From the NCBI GenBank assembly GCA_964453525.1, contig CAYVOV010000008.1, positions 77,533 to 141,532 on the forward strand: 64,000 nt of DNA, given 5' to 3'. Below, piece after piece: positions 33,840 through 42,829 of the stretch (the stretch's first letter is position 1; each line of letters opens with the position of its first letter). The translations under genes and the position numbers were made by a program. The notes under the pieces were generated by a model. That model worked only from the letters and a program-made list of their open reading frames with translations. It ran no database searches and was not told where the DNA came from. This stretch comes from CAYVOV01 sp964453525 (GTDB lineage Bacteria > Chloroflexota > Dehalococcoidia > Dehalococcoidales > UBA2162).

Positions 33840-34354
33840 CCGTTAACTACCTCGGCAGCTTTTTTCTTGTTAAGCGTTTGCCAGATACTTCTCATGTACA
33901 TTGTAATGACGAAAAGTGCCGGTACAGCCAGGCCCAGCAGAAAGCCCAAAGAAGTCTTCAGAAATCCAGTTACATATCCTGCATAAGGCAGGTGAAAGCA
34001 AATCTTACCCACCACATTACGCGCAGGCACACTGGCAGGGTCTGGATGGCTATTGGCATCTCCTTTGGTTATAAAGGATAGGGGCGAATTTACCTTAATA
34101 TCATTGACTCGATGGGTCATTGGTGTCTCACTTTTTGGCGTCGGCTTATAAGTAATAATGTCTCCAACCTTTATCGTTTCCGGCTTTACCGGGCGTGTCA
34201 CTACCAGAGAGCCGACCTTGAGGCAGGGTTCCATGCTTCCGGAGACAACGGTATCCACCCGCCAGCCCAGGTGGGGCGCTATGTAAGTAAGCACTGCTAT
34301 CAACACAAGAATAACTGCCAGAACAAGAACGATGTATTCAACTCGTTTCTTCAT
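33836..34354 (-). CDS. SipW-type (S26B) signal peptidase I
   Basis: A membrane serine peptidase that removes signal peptides. In this 172-residue protein the first helix is at about 7-27. The catalytic Ser is S40 in VVSGSMEPCL, the S26 box. TPMTHRV gives H81, where bacterial Lep enzymes have Lys, so it is the ER/SipW type using Ser-His(-Asp). TKGDANSHPDP holds the conserved Asp residues D99/D105. A second helix lies at about 132-152. SipW enzymes are dedicated to matrix proteins such as TasA, and here the gene lies 1 base after a TasA-like gene and overlaps the giant protein by 4 bases, so both are probable substrates. Confidence 0.93.
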   Translation of the reverse strand: MKKRVEYIVLVLAVILVLIAVLTYIAPHLGWRVDTVVSGSMEPCLKVGSLVVTRPVKPETIKVGDIITYKPTPKSETPMTHRVNDIKVNSPLSFITKGDANSHPDPASVPARNVVGKICFHLPYAGYVTGFLKTSLGFLLGLAVPALFVITMYMRSIWQTLNKKKAAEVVNG

Positions 34355-34355
34355 C

Positions 34356-34934
34356 TCATAGCTCCAACTGGTTAAGAATAAAAGTAATGGACACTATAAT
34401 GCCATCACCTTGAAAACCGTTGTCGGTACTCTCCTTCAGCTTTAGAGCAATCTCAAAATCCTTACTGTTCTGACTGTCCAGACCATTTTGACCGGTTAAA
34501 TCTGCATTCTTCAGGTCCTGCACATCCTTATAACCGTTTGTGTTGTTATCACTCACACTATTAAGCAGGTTGGAGCCGTCATAGTTAAGCATGGTGACTT
34601 CCATTGTGGCGGCTGTAACATCAGAGCCCATATTAACTGAATTAGGGGTATCATCATTCTCTACATACGAAAATGCTATATCCAGGGTCGTACCGTCTTT
34701 AGTGCCAACGTTTTTCAGGGTAATATTTCCAGAAACGCTATCACCACGTTTCATATTCGTTGCATAAATAGTCTGCGTCACACCATTGGCATCATCAGTT
34801 TTCAGGTCCAGGCTACCGGCTGACATAGCATTATCGCCTGAATTTTCAGGATCGGTAAAAAATGCCCAGCTACCAGTACCAACCAGACTCATAAACAGTA
34901 CTAAGACTATAGCTAAACCAAATATGCTTCTCAT
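34356..34934 (-). CDS. TasA/camelysin-like SipW-dependent matrix protein
   Basis: A 192-residue exported protein with the SipW-dependent signature: hydrophobic MRSIFGLAIVLVLFMSLVGT, then GSWAFFTDPENSGDNAMSAG and SLDLKTDD. This is the 'A.FSD.E.S..N.F.AGTLDL' pattern of TasA, CalY and related fibre subunits. The mature domain is a beta sandwich rich in Asn and Asp with a conserved MKRGDSVSGNITLKNVGT strand. In Bacillus such proteins assemble into amyloid-like biofilm fibres. It is first in a tight three-gene operon with the dedicated peptidase and a giant repeat protein. The upstream 500 bases (34935-35433) are AT-rich and contain no gene that I can support. The RBS is weak. Confidence 0.88.
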   Translation of the reverse strand: MRSIFGLAIVLVLFMSLVGTGSWAFFTDPENSGDNAMSAGSLDLKTDDANGVTQTIYATNMKRGDSVSGNITLKNVGTKDGTTLDIAFSYVENDDTPNSVNMGSDVTAATMEVTMLNYDGSNLLNSVSDNNTNGYKDVQDLKNADLTGQNGLDSQNSKDFEIALKLKESTDNGFQGDGIIVSITFILNQLEL

Positions 34935-35433
34935 CTACAGCTACCGACGACTCTTCCCATCTATATAATGATAAAATAGTCTACATTTCTGTGATTAAAA
35001 CAATATTAAATACGGCTACAGGATATAAATATGTAGTTACATTATTGTTAAAGAAACCTTACAATCTATCAGGATTGACATATAGAGAAACGCTTTATCC
35101 CCTCCAGCCTCAACCACTTTTAATTTTCACATCTCGATGAGAATCAGATAGCTGATATTTTGTCTTTAAAGCTGCACGGTGGTCTGGATTCCGTATAAAG
35201 GGCAGAACGTGGCAAACAACAGTTCTAATCCGTCAGAAAGTTCAGACGCTCGGGACGATATTAGCCATTTGATGCGAGGTCAAGTTGATGTTCGCCACAC
35301 ATATAGTAGTAAGAGCTAAGTCACTGTCGAACAAAATAGTATGTTTCAATCCTGAGCCTGTATTGCACAATATAGCGTTTTTTGACGTCTCCATCCAAAC
35401 CGCCAAATGCAGCGTTTCGTCTTGTTCCAATTC

Positions 35434-35815
35434 CTAGAGCAAAGACTGATATACAAGTCTTTCGAGCTCTTCGTGGCAGGTATTACCGGGCATCGTACGG
35501 TGCATCATAAACTATGTGAAACAAAGCCAGATTAGTTTTTCTCTGGGGTCAATCATGCATGTAGTGCCGGCGGCTCCGCTCCACCCAAAGGTGCCGACAG
35601 AGCGCATTAAAGGCGGCGTGCTGCCTTTATAAACTCCCACACCCATACCAAAACCGAAACCAGGACCCATCAAAGCTACATAGAGGTCATCCGCGGTATG
35701 ACTGCTTGTCCTCCTCCACGGTCTTCCTGCCCGGTATACGCTCTCCTTCCAGTTCGCCGCCGTTAAGCAGCATCCGGTCGAACCTGGAATAATCCTTGAA
35801 AAGCGAACTCAGTTA
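35434..35815 (-). pseudogene. Beta-lactamase-family serine hydrolase remnant (C-terminal part)
   Basis: On the minus strand, one frame reads LFKDYSRFDRMLLNGGELEG, then ERIPGRKTVEEDKQSYRG and stops. The next frame reads MGPGFGFGMGVGVYKGSTPP, then GTFGWSGAAGTTCMIDPREK and LIWLCFT, a TAG, and on in the same frame to ELERLVYQSLL and a final stop at 35434. This is the ending of class-C-type beta-lactamase/EstB esterases ('GYGFGLGV', 'FGWGGAAGT...DP...', 'LVYQAL'). The Ser-x-x-Lys N-terminal half is gone. One frameshift and one nonsense change show that it is dead. It sits just downstream of the hyu genes. Confidence 0.7.
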
Positions 35816-35827
35816 GCAGTAAATTTA

Positions 35828-37945
35828 TTAGAGCCTGACGATTGGTCTCACCATTTTGGCATCCGGCCAGGAGCCGTAGTGAGTCAATTGGTCCTCGGGC
35901 GGCTTCTTTTCGAGCCATTCTTTCTCAAATTCATCATAGCTATTGGCCCGGCGGAGGCGGTCTTCACGCTCTAGCTTTCTCAGCTCATTAGTTTTCTCCT
36001 CATCTGCCGCCCATGTCTCGGTATCATATGCCACATGGTAGACGCTGCGGGCAACCCAATCAGAAATGATTTCACTCCTAACATCGTCGACAACCGCTTG
36101 TGGCTTTCTCTCCAGTACGTCACCGTAGCCTTTCCCACCAGGAGTGCCACCTGATGACAGAGACCCCTCGTAAACAATTCTTGCAGGGCGTGGAGTTCTT
36201 GACGAAGGTAAATCATACTCGCCTTCAATGACCCTTTCCTTGATTATTTCTTCAGGTGAGGTAGGTATGTTCTTTTCACCCTTTGCCATAAGCTCCAACA
36301 CATTGCTGTTTTCAATGCCAGCACTGGGCGCGGCATTAGGTGGATACCCACCGAAGAGCCCATTCCCCACCAGCATCCTTTTAGCCATGCTACCCCCGGT
36401 TATCTCGGGGTGCTTGGTGGAGGGTACGCCGTAAAGAATGGTTCCGACGTAGCCACTGGCGCCACCCCGGTACTTGCCGTTGCCCCCGCTATTCTTGCAG
36501 TGCTTTTGCCAGAGATGAAGAGTTGGCTGGTCGGCCTCTGCTTCCTCGCCATCACTCCCTGTGGCGTACACAGCGGACCTGAAGAGGGAACTATCCATAC
36601 CATCCGAATCCACACGGGCACCCTGCCCACCAGTGTTCCTGGTCCAGCCTCCTCCTCCACCTACAGAAGGCACGCCCCACTGATTCAGCCCGGAGCCAAA
36701 ACCACCGCCTCTGCCACCGCCGCCACCACCCCATCTACCGCCGATGCCAAGTATCTGGTTCTGAGGCGCGGCAATATACACTCTATCTTCAGGGTTGTTA
36801 AACATCATGCTGGCAAATATCTTGGGGAGCAACTGCGTATTTAACTCACCAACAGGTGGTGCCATAGATATTGCCGCATTCCAGCTTGGACTTATAGCGG
36901 TTCCGTCAGGGAGAAGGTAATCTATCGGTGCCATGGTGCCGGAGCAAACCGGCAAATCCCAGAAACCATGGGAATACATGAATAGCGCCGCATAACACAC
37001 CATCACCCAGGGAAAACAATTATAAGAGCTATCGTTTTCAGGAGAGGTGCCAGTATAATCAAGGAGGATGTGGTCACCTTCTTTATAGGCAGTGCAGAAG
37101 ATGCGCCAGATACCTGGCTTCGAGCCCACACCACTTTGGAAGACTACATTCCGGTAAACCCCATCATTCCACCTGCGAATCCTGTTCCTCGCCCCATCCT
37201 CTGCCACTATCATTATCTTGCGCAACAGACCCTGGATAAAATCATTCCCCTTTTGTTCAGCCAGCTGCTCAATCCGCATCCTCAGCCGGTCAACCCCTGT
37301 GCACCGTGCTCTTGTGTCCAGAATCTGCTGCCGACCGGCACGACCTATCATGTTGACCATCATCTCAAGCAGGTCTTCTTGGAGCTGGAAGTTTTCCGCA
37401 ATCTTGATTGGAGAGAGGTTCATCCCTTCGTCATAGCGGGTCCTGGCATCAGCTATCATGCCTCCCGGGACAACACCGCCTGTCTCAGCCATGTGTGTTC
37501 CGGTTGATGCCCAGGCTATAAGCTCACCATCGTGGAAAATAGGCATAAGGGCTAACTGGTCACAGTTGTGTATCCCACCATATGTAGCCTCGTTGGCGTA
37601 GAAAATATCGCCCTCATGGACCCCCACCTTGGGATTATTATAAAAGTTTTGCATAATCCACTTGATCGGGTTCTGAGCTGTAACGCTATGAATGAAAGTA
37701 CCGAGACAGGCGCTTACCATGTCGCCCTGAGCTGTATGCAGACCGACAATCAGGTCTCCGGATAGGACCCAGTCGGAATTCCCCACTCTCTGGAAGACAT
37801 CTTTGCACTCGGCCAGTATCATGTTTAACCGTTCGCTGTAGATTTCGTAATCTCCCGGCTCCAGCTTCTCAAGTCCCGACAGCTCCTCTTCGGTGACCGG
37901 AGATGGCTTTATGAATGCCATAACCTCGTCTTTTGTGGGTCTCAT
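35828..37945 (-). CDS. hyuB: Hydantoinase/oxoprolinase B subunit, second tandem copy
   Basis: A 705-residue HyuB-family protein. Together with HyuA the family hydrolyses 5-oxoproline or N-methylhydantoin with ATP, or forms acetone/acetophenone carboxylase-type enzymes. Typical blocks are GDLIVGLHTAQGDMVSACLG, then VGVHEGDIFYANEATYGG and HNCDQLALMPIFHDGELIAW. The middle carries a very Gly-rich loop (IGGRWGGGGGGRGGG) inserted before NQWGVP. It is nearly the same as the copy at 38046-40154 over long stretches and differs mainly in that loop. GAAGGAG precedes ATG 37945. The substrate cannot be told from sequence; the presence of two B genes to one A gene is odd. Confidence 0.88.
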   Translation of the reverse strand: MRPTKDEVMAFIKPSPVTEEELSGLEKLEPGDYEIYSERLNMILAECKDVFQRVGNSDWVLSGDLIVGLHTAQGDMVSACLGTFIHSVTAQNPIKWIMQNFYNNPKVGVHEGDIFYANEATYGGIHNCDQLALMPIFHDGELIAWASTGTHMAETGGVVPGGMIADARTRYDEGMNLSPIKIAENFQLQEDLLEMMVNMIGRAGRQQILDTRARCTGVDRLRMRIEQLAEQKGNDFIQGLLRKIMIVAEDGARNRIRRWNDGVYRNVVFQSGVGSKPGIWRIFCTAYKEGDHILLDYTGTSPENDSSYNCFPWVMVCYAALFMYSHGFWDLPVCSGTMAPIDYLLPDGTAISPSWNAAISMAPPVGELNTQLLPKIFASMMFNNPEDRVYIAAPQNQILGIGGRWGGGGGGRGGGFGSGLNQWGVPSVGGGGGWTRNTGGQGARVDSDGMDSSLFRSAVYATGSDGEEAEADQPTLHLWQKHCKNSGGNGKYRGGASGYVGTILYGVPSTKHPEITGGSMAKRMLVGNGLFGGYPPNAAPSAGIENSNVLELMAKGEKNIPTSPEEIIKERVIEGEYDLPSSRTPRPARIVYEGSLSSGGTPGGKGYGDVLERKPQAVVDDVRSEIISDWVARSVYHVAYDTETWAADEEKTNELRKLEREDRLRRANSYDEFEKEWLEKKPPEDQLTHYGSWPDAKMVRPIVRL

Positions 37946-38040
37946 AGCTTTCTCCTTCTTCCTCTTGTATAGGGTACACCTGCACTCTATACTATTATGC
38001 CGCTCAGATATTCATTTGTGGTAAATATCCTTCTAGGATA
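37946..38040 (-). repeat. Duplication scar: hyuB leader plus orphan hyuA 3' end
   Basis: This spacer repeats the sequence found at 40155-40249 upstream of the other hyuB. It still encodes, on the minus strand, the last residues of HyuA (FTTNEYLSGIIV then TAG at 37989-37987, against FTINEYLSGIIV in the real gene). The tandem duplication therefore began inside the 3' end of hyuA and carried a whole hyuB with it. Confidence 0.8.
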
Positions 38041-38045
38041 GCTTA

Positions 38046-40154
38046 TTAAAGCCTGACGATTGGATTCACCATTTTGGCATCTGGCCAGGAGCCGTAGTAA
38101 GTTAATTGGTCCTCGGGCGGCTTCTTTTCAAGCCATTCCTTCTCAAATTCGTCATAGCTCTTAGCCCGGCGAAGGCGGTCTTCTTGCTCCTTTTTCCGTA
38201 GTTCGGCAGTTTTCTCCTCGTCCGCTGTCCATGTCTCAGTATCATATGCAATATGATAGACGTTAATGGCTGTCCAGTCTGAAATAATTTCATTTCTTAT
38301 ATCGTCGACAACCGCCTGTGGCTCCCTTTCCAGTACGTCGCCATAGCCCTGCCCGCCGGCCGCACCGAAACCTGCTGACAGAGACCCCTCATAAGCCACC
38401 CTCGCAGGGCGTGGGATTCTCGACGAAGGCAATGCATAATCGCCTTTAATGACCCTTTCCTTGATTATTTCTTCAGGCGAGGTGGGTATGTTCTTTTCAC
38501 CCTTTGCCATAAGCTCCAACACGTTGCTGTTTTCAATGCCAGCGCCGGGACCGACATTTGACGGATAACCACCGAAGAGCCCGTTCCCGACCAGCATCCT
38601 TTTAATAGGACTACCCGCAGTTATCTCGGGGCGATTGGTGGAGGGTACACCGTAAAAAATGGTCCCGACATAACCACTGGCGCCGCCCCGGTATTTGCCG
38701 TTGCCTCCGGTATCTTTGTGGTGTTTTTGCCAGAGATGGAGAATTGGCTGGTCAACCTCTGCTTCCTCGCCGTCACTCCCCGTGGCATACACGGCAGACC
38801 TGAAGAGGGCACTATCCATACCATCCGAATCCACACGGGCACCCTGCCCCATAGTATTCCTGCTCCAGCCTCCACCACCAGACACAATTGGTACACCCCA
38901 CTGGTTTATAGTGGAGCCGCCCATAAAACCCATACCCATTCCTCTTTCAAAACCACCTCCAACTCCGTTGATAGGCGCGGCAATATACATTCTATCTTCA
39001 GGGTTGCTGAACATCATGCTGGCAAAGATCTTGGGGAGTATTTCGTTATTGTTTTCCCCAACATGCGGCGCATGGGATATTGCCGCATTCCAGCTTGGGC
39101 TTATGAAAGTACCGTCAGGGAAAAGGTAATCTATCGGTGCCATGGTGCCGGAGCAAACCGGCAAATCCCAGAAACCATGGGAATACATGAATAGCGCCGC
39201 ATAGGCGACCATCACCCAGGGAAAACAATTAAAAGCGCTATCATTTTCAGGAGAGGTACCGGTGTAGTCGAAGAGGATATGGTCGCCTTCTTTGTAGGCA
39301 GTGCAAAAATAGCGCCGGATACCCGGCTTCAAGCCCACACCGCTAACGAAGCACGTATTCCGGTAAACTCCATCATTCCACCTGCGAATCCTGTTCCTCG
39401 CCCCCTCCTCTGACACCATCATTATCTTGCGCAGCAGACCCCGTACAAAATCATTCCCCTTTTGTTCAGCCAGTTGCTCAATCCGCATCCTCAGCCGGTC
39501 AACCCCTGTGCACCGCGCCCTCGTGTCCAGAACCTGCTGCCGGCCGGCACGACCTATTCTGTTGACCATCATCTCAAGCAGGTCTTCTCGGAGCTGGAAG
39601 TTTTTCGCAATCTTGATTGGAGAGAGGTTCATCCCTTCGTCATAGCGGGTCCTGGCATACGGTATCATACCTCCCGGGGCAATGCCGCCTGTCTCAGCCA
39701 TGTGTGTTCCGGTTGATGCCCAGGCTATAAGCTCACTATCGTGGAAAATAGGCATAAGGGCTAACTGGTCACAGTTGTGTAGTCCCCCGTAGGTGGACTC
39801 ATTGCAGTAGAATATATCGCCCTCATGGACCCCCACCTTGGGATTATTATAAAAGTTTTGCATAATCCACTTGATCGGGTTCTGAGCTGTAACGCTGTGA
39901 ATGAAAGTACCGAGGCAGGCACTCACCATGTCGCCCTGAGCTGTATGCAGACCTACAATCAGGTCTCCGGATAAGACCCAGTCGGAATTTCCCACCTTCT
40001 GGAAGACTTCTTTACACTCGGCCAGTATCATGTTTAGCCGTTCGCTGTAGATTTCGTAATCTCCCGGCTCCAGCTTCTCGAGTCCGGCCATCTCCTCTTC
40101 GGTAGCCGGAGAGGGCTTTATAAATGCCATAACCTCGTCTTTTGTGGGTCTCAT
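38046..40154 (-). CDS. hyuB: Hydantoinase/oxoprolinase B subunit, first tandem copy
   Basis: A 702-residue HyuB-family subunit directly downstream of hyuA (41 bases), in the normal A-B operon order. It has the same conserved blocks as its paralogue: GDLIVGLHTAQGDMVSACLG, VGVHEGDIFYCNESTYGG and AWASTGTHMAETGG. The Gly-rich segment differs (VGGGFERGMGMGFMGGSTIN), which may tune the subunit interface. It ends with SWPDAKMVNPIVRL against SWPDAKMVRPIVRL in the copy. GAAGGAG precedes ATG 40154. This copy keeps the undisturbed junction with hyuA, so it is probably the ancestral one. Confidence 0.9.
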   Translation of the reverse strand: MRPTKDEVMAFIKPSPATEEEMAGLEKLEPGDYEIYSERLNMILAECKEVFQKVGNSDWVLSGDLIVGLHTAQGDMVSACLGTFIHSVTAQNPIKWIMQNFYNNPKVGVHEGDIFYCNESTYGGLHNCDQLALMPIFHDSELIAWASTGTHMAETGGIAPGGMIPYARTRYDEGMNLSPIKIAKNFQLREDLLEMMVNRIGRAGRQQVLDTRARCTGVDRLRMRIEQLAEQKGNDFVRGLLRKIMMVSEEGARNRIRRWNDGVYRNTCFVSGVGLKPGIRRYFCTAYKEGDHILFDYTGTSPENDSAFNCFPWVMVAYAALFMYSHGFWDLPVCSGTMAPIDYLFPDGTFISPSWNAAISHAPHVGENNNEILPKIFASMMFSNPEDRMYIAAPINGVGGGFERGMGMGFMGGSTINQWGVPIVSGGGGWSRNTMGQGARVDSDGMDSALFRSAVYATGSDGEEAEVDQPILHLWQKHHKDTGGNGKYRGGASGYVGTIFYGVPSTNRPEITAGSPIKRMLVGNGLFGGYPSNVGPGAGIENSNVLELMAKGEKNIPTSPEEIIKERVIKGDYALPSSRIPRPARVAYEGSLSAGFGAAGGQGYGDVLEREPQAVVDDIRNEIISDWTAINVYHIAYDTETWTADEEKTAELRKKEQEDRLRRAKSYDEFEKEWLEKKPPEDQLTYYGSWPDAKMVNPIVRL

Positions 40155-40195
40155 AGTTTTCTCCTTCTTCCCCTTGTATGGGGTACACCTGCACT

Positions 40196-42409
40196 CTATA
40201 CTATTATGCCGCTCAGGTATTCATTTATGGTAAATGTCTTTCCAGGAGGCAGGACGATATTAGTATCAGCAGCTTCAATGATGGTTGGCCCTTCTAGCTT
40301 GTTCCCGGGCTCTAGTAGATTTAGCTCGTATGTATCTGTAGGCTTGAAACCACCTAATTCATGCCAGAAAGCTTCTCGTTTGCCCTTATAGGCTTCGGCA
40401 GGAGCCTTGGTTCCTTTTATGGGAGACATGGGCATTTTAAACGTAGGCGTTACGAACAATGACCGCAGGATAAACGACGAGATATCGACACCCCCCTCAG
40501 GAAAGACGGATAGCGCGCTATAAGCCTTGATGAACTCCCGCTCAAATTGTTCATAGATAGCCAGGATATCCTCTTCATCTTTTATGAATAAGCGAGGAGA
40601 AGTCACTCGTGTCATGTTTAGTTGACCTCCATATCTCATCTCTAGCTCTAGTGAAAAGACTGCAGACTCTGGCGAGATACCTTGCCCTTCAAGATCTCTG
40701 ATTGCTCGTTTTTGAAGTTCTTGCACAACTCCATTGAATCTTTCATAATCAGTAAAGTATTCTCCTGTACCGATACCGCCGATACCAGTAGGTTGCTTAA
40801 AAAGGATATACTTGGTCGTCTCATAATATTGAATCACATCCATAACAGCCGAACCGAGAGCACAGAAGACCGGGGACGCAGGGAAAGTTAAGATCTTTGG
40901 CACTCCAGCCTCAAAAGTATAGCCACAGCAGTGGGTTGGACCAGCTCCGCCCAAGGCAAATGCTACAAAATCTTTCGGGTCACGACCTTTCAGTATGGTC
41001 TCTTTGAATATTTCACCGGCCATATTGCCATCGACAATCTTCTTAATCAGCCAGGCAGCCTCTTCTACCTCTACCTGAAGCGGTCTGGCGATTTTCTGGC
41101 GTATTGCATCCTCGGCTTTCTTGCGGTTAAGACGCATGTTCCCGCCATGGAAGTAGTCTGGGTTAATGTATCCCAGTACCAGATCAGCATCAGTCACCGT
41201 AGGTTCGGTCCCTCCCAGGTCGTAGCAAGCGGGTCCTGGCATAGAGCCCGCACTTCGAGGTCCCACTGACAATCTATTACCCATAAGTTGATCGACGCTG
41301 GCTATAGAACCGCCACCTGCCCCAATTGATTTCGATTCAAGCATAGTTAGTTCTACCGCCCAGCGGTCAATTACTGGGTGGTATTGATAGAAGCTTGGGC
41401 TACCATTCAGAACTAAGCCGACATCAAAGCTGGTTCCTCCCATATCAGTAGCAATGATGTTCGGAAACCCCTGCTCCTTGCCGATATAAGCTGCCCCTAT
41501 AATGCCGGCAGATGGGCCGCCATTAAAAGTATTGAGTGCGGTGGTCCGAAAAACTTCTGCCATGCCGCCGCTGTTGTGCACCATCATCATGGCGCGTTTA
41601 TATCCCGAACTCCTTAGTTCATCACTCATTCCCTTAAGCTCATCTGCCATAGAGCGTTGTAAATAGGCACATAGCATGGTAGCCACCATCCTGGGATACT
41701 CACGCCATCTTGGCGAAACATCAGAGGATATCACCACGATCATGCTGCCCAGATAGCATTCGGGATACTGTCGCTGGATTAGGTCACGTATTTTCTGTTC
41801 ATGAACAGGATTGGTATAGCTGTTTATCAGGCATACAACAAATCCCTGGGCTCCCTGGTTCACCAGATAACGGAGCTTTGCCAGTGTATCTTCTTCATCT
41901 AATGGTCTTGCTACTTTTCCGCTATAATCAATCCTCTCCTTAACGCCAACTATCATATACCTAGGGATAATAGGCTCCGGTTTCTTCATTTTAGGAAGGC
42001 ATCTCATATCACTGACGGATACTCCGTCTCCCCATGAACCTCCCCTTCCCGCGGGAAGAGTATCCTCCCAGCCCTCTGTCGTAAATAGGCCGAGTCGTGG
42101 TCCCTTCCTTTCAATCAGTCTATTTACAGCTAGAGTAGTCGAGTATCGAACCATGTTTGTTTCTTCCAGTAAATCCTCTAAGGAAACGTCTAAAGAAACA
42201 ACGGTCTCCCGCAGGGCTTGCATGAAACCTCTGGACAGGTCATAAGTGGTAGTTGGCGCCTTGCCAAAAACCATCCGGTCACCATAAGTAATCAGACAGT
42301 CGGTGAAAGTGCCACCAATATCAACATTGATGGTAGCTCTAGGCGTTGACCTGCTGAGGTTTTCTCCGTCTGATTGAAGTTCAGTCATTTCATCTATCTC
42401 CCTATTCAT
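40196..42409 (-). CDS. hyuA: Hydantoinase/oxoprolinase A subunit
   Basis: A 737-residue HyuA-family ATPase subunit of the acetate/sugar-kinase/Hsp70/actin fold. The phosphate-1 loop is NVDIGGTFTDCLI near residues 28-40. The phosphate-2 loop is ATDMGGTSFDVGLV in the middle, with SIGAGGGSIASVDQ nearby and FALGGAGPTHCCGYTFEAGV later. It activates the amide or ketone substrate with ATP; the B subunit completes hydrolysis or carboxylation. The substrate class (oxoproline, hydantoin, acetone-like) is not decidable here. Start: TAAGGAGC 5 bases before ATG 42409, which is itself one base after the stop of a 29-codon ORF. It heads the three-gene hyuA-hyuB-hyuB operon. Confidence 0.92.
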   Translation of the reverse strand: MNREIDEMTELQSDGENLSRSTPRATINVDIGGTFTDCLITYGDRMVFGKAPTTTYDLSRGFMQALRETVVSLDVSLEDLLEETNMVRYSTTLAVNRLIERKGPRLGLFTTEGWEDTLPAGRGGSWGDGVSVSDMRCLPKMKKPEPIIPRYMIVGVKERIDYSGKVARPLDEEDTLAKLRYLVNQGAQGFVVCLINSYTNPVHEQKIRDLIQRQYPECYLGSMIVVISSDVSPRWREYPRMVATMLCAYLQRSMADELKGMSDELRSSGYKRAMMMVHNSGGMAEVFRTTALNTFNGGPSAGIIGAAYIGKEQGFPNIIATDMGGTSFDVGLVLNGSPSFYQYHPVIDRWAVELTMLESKSIGAGGGSIASVDQLMGNRLSVGPRSAGSMPGPACYDLGGTEPTVTDADLVLGYINPDYFHGGNMRLNRKKAEDAIRQKIARPLQVEVEEAAWLIKKIVDGNMAGEIFKETILKGRDPKDFVAFALGGAGPTHCCGYTFEAGVPKILTFPASPVFCALGSAVMDVIQYYETTKYILFKQPTGIGGIGTGEYFTDYERFNGVVQELQKRAIRDLEGQGISPESAVFSLELEMRYGGQLNMTRVTSPRLFIKDEEDILAIYEQFEREFIKAYSALSVFPEGGVDISSFILRSLFVTPTFKMPMSPIKGTKAPAEAYKGKREAFWHELGGFKPTDTYELNLLEPGNKLEGPTIIEAADTNIVLPPGKTFTINEYLSGIIV

Positions 42410-42410
42410 T

Positions 42411-42500
42411 TTAGCTCCTTAGATATTTCTGTTTGAGTTTGTCGATATCGGGTTCTATATCATAGGTAATAGGATGTTTCGGAGGTATTATTTCGTTCAT
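42411..42500 (-). CDS. 29-residue ORF immediately upstream of hyuA
   Basis: ATG 42500 to TAA 42411, reading MNEIIPPKHPITYDIEPDID and then KLKQKYLRS. The TAA is separated from the hyuA ATG by one base, and the hyuA Shine-Dalgarno lies inside its last codons, so the two would be translationally coupled. The composition is protein-like (Pro/Lys/Asp, with a helical end). It may be a leader peptide or a tiny subunit. There is only a weak GGA upstream, so it is tentative. Confidence 0.45.
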   Translation of the reverse strand: MNEIIPPKHPITYDIEPDIDKLKQKYLRS

Positions 42501-42747
42501 CAATATTTATCCATAAAGGCATTATCGCATAAGGACAAGTATCTTGCCATTGCCCACCGACTATAGTCGTCGCTCAGTTTGCCCTGCCTTCAATGCTTTC
42601 TTCCAGCCCTGTTGTTTTACTACCACATTTTCTCTCTGCTATCTTCAAGTAAATGCGATTATATGCCATTTTCGGCATTACGCAAACGGAACACCAATAA
42701 TGAAAGTATACCAGAATGGTGCCATCAAAGTTAACTAAATACTGCAG

Positions 42748-42776
42748 TTGCAGATTTTGATTAATGCTGGTATAAA
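42748..42776 (+). promoter_or_regulatory. Promoter of the URO-D-like gene
   Basis: TTGCAG at 42748-42753, a 17-base spacer, TATAAA at 42771-42776. The stretch 42501-42747 between the hyu operon and this promoter has no gene. Confidence 0.5.
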
Positions 42777-42829
42777 TATGTGTTTATTACTAACAGTGAA
42801 CTCACACGCCCGGAATCAGGAGGTAGAGA

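Noticed and set aside
35242..35430. 62-codon minus-strand frame downstream of the beta-lactamase remnant
   Set aside because: It has no RBS, no motif and odd composition. It lies in non-coding debris after a pseudogene.
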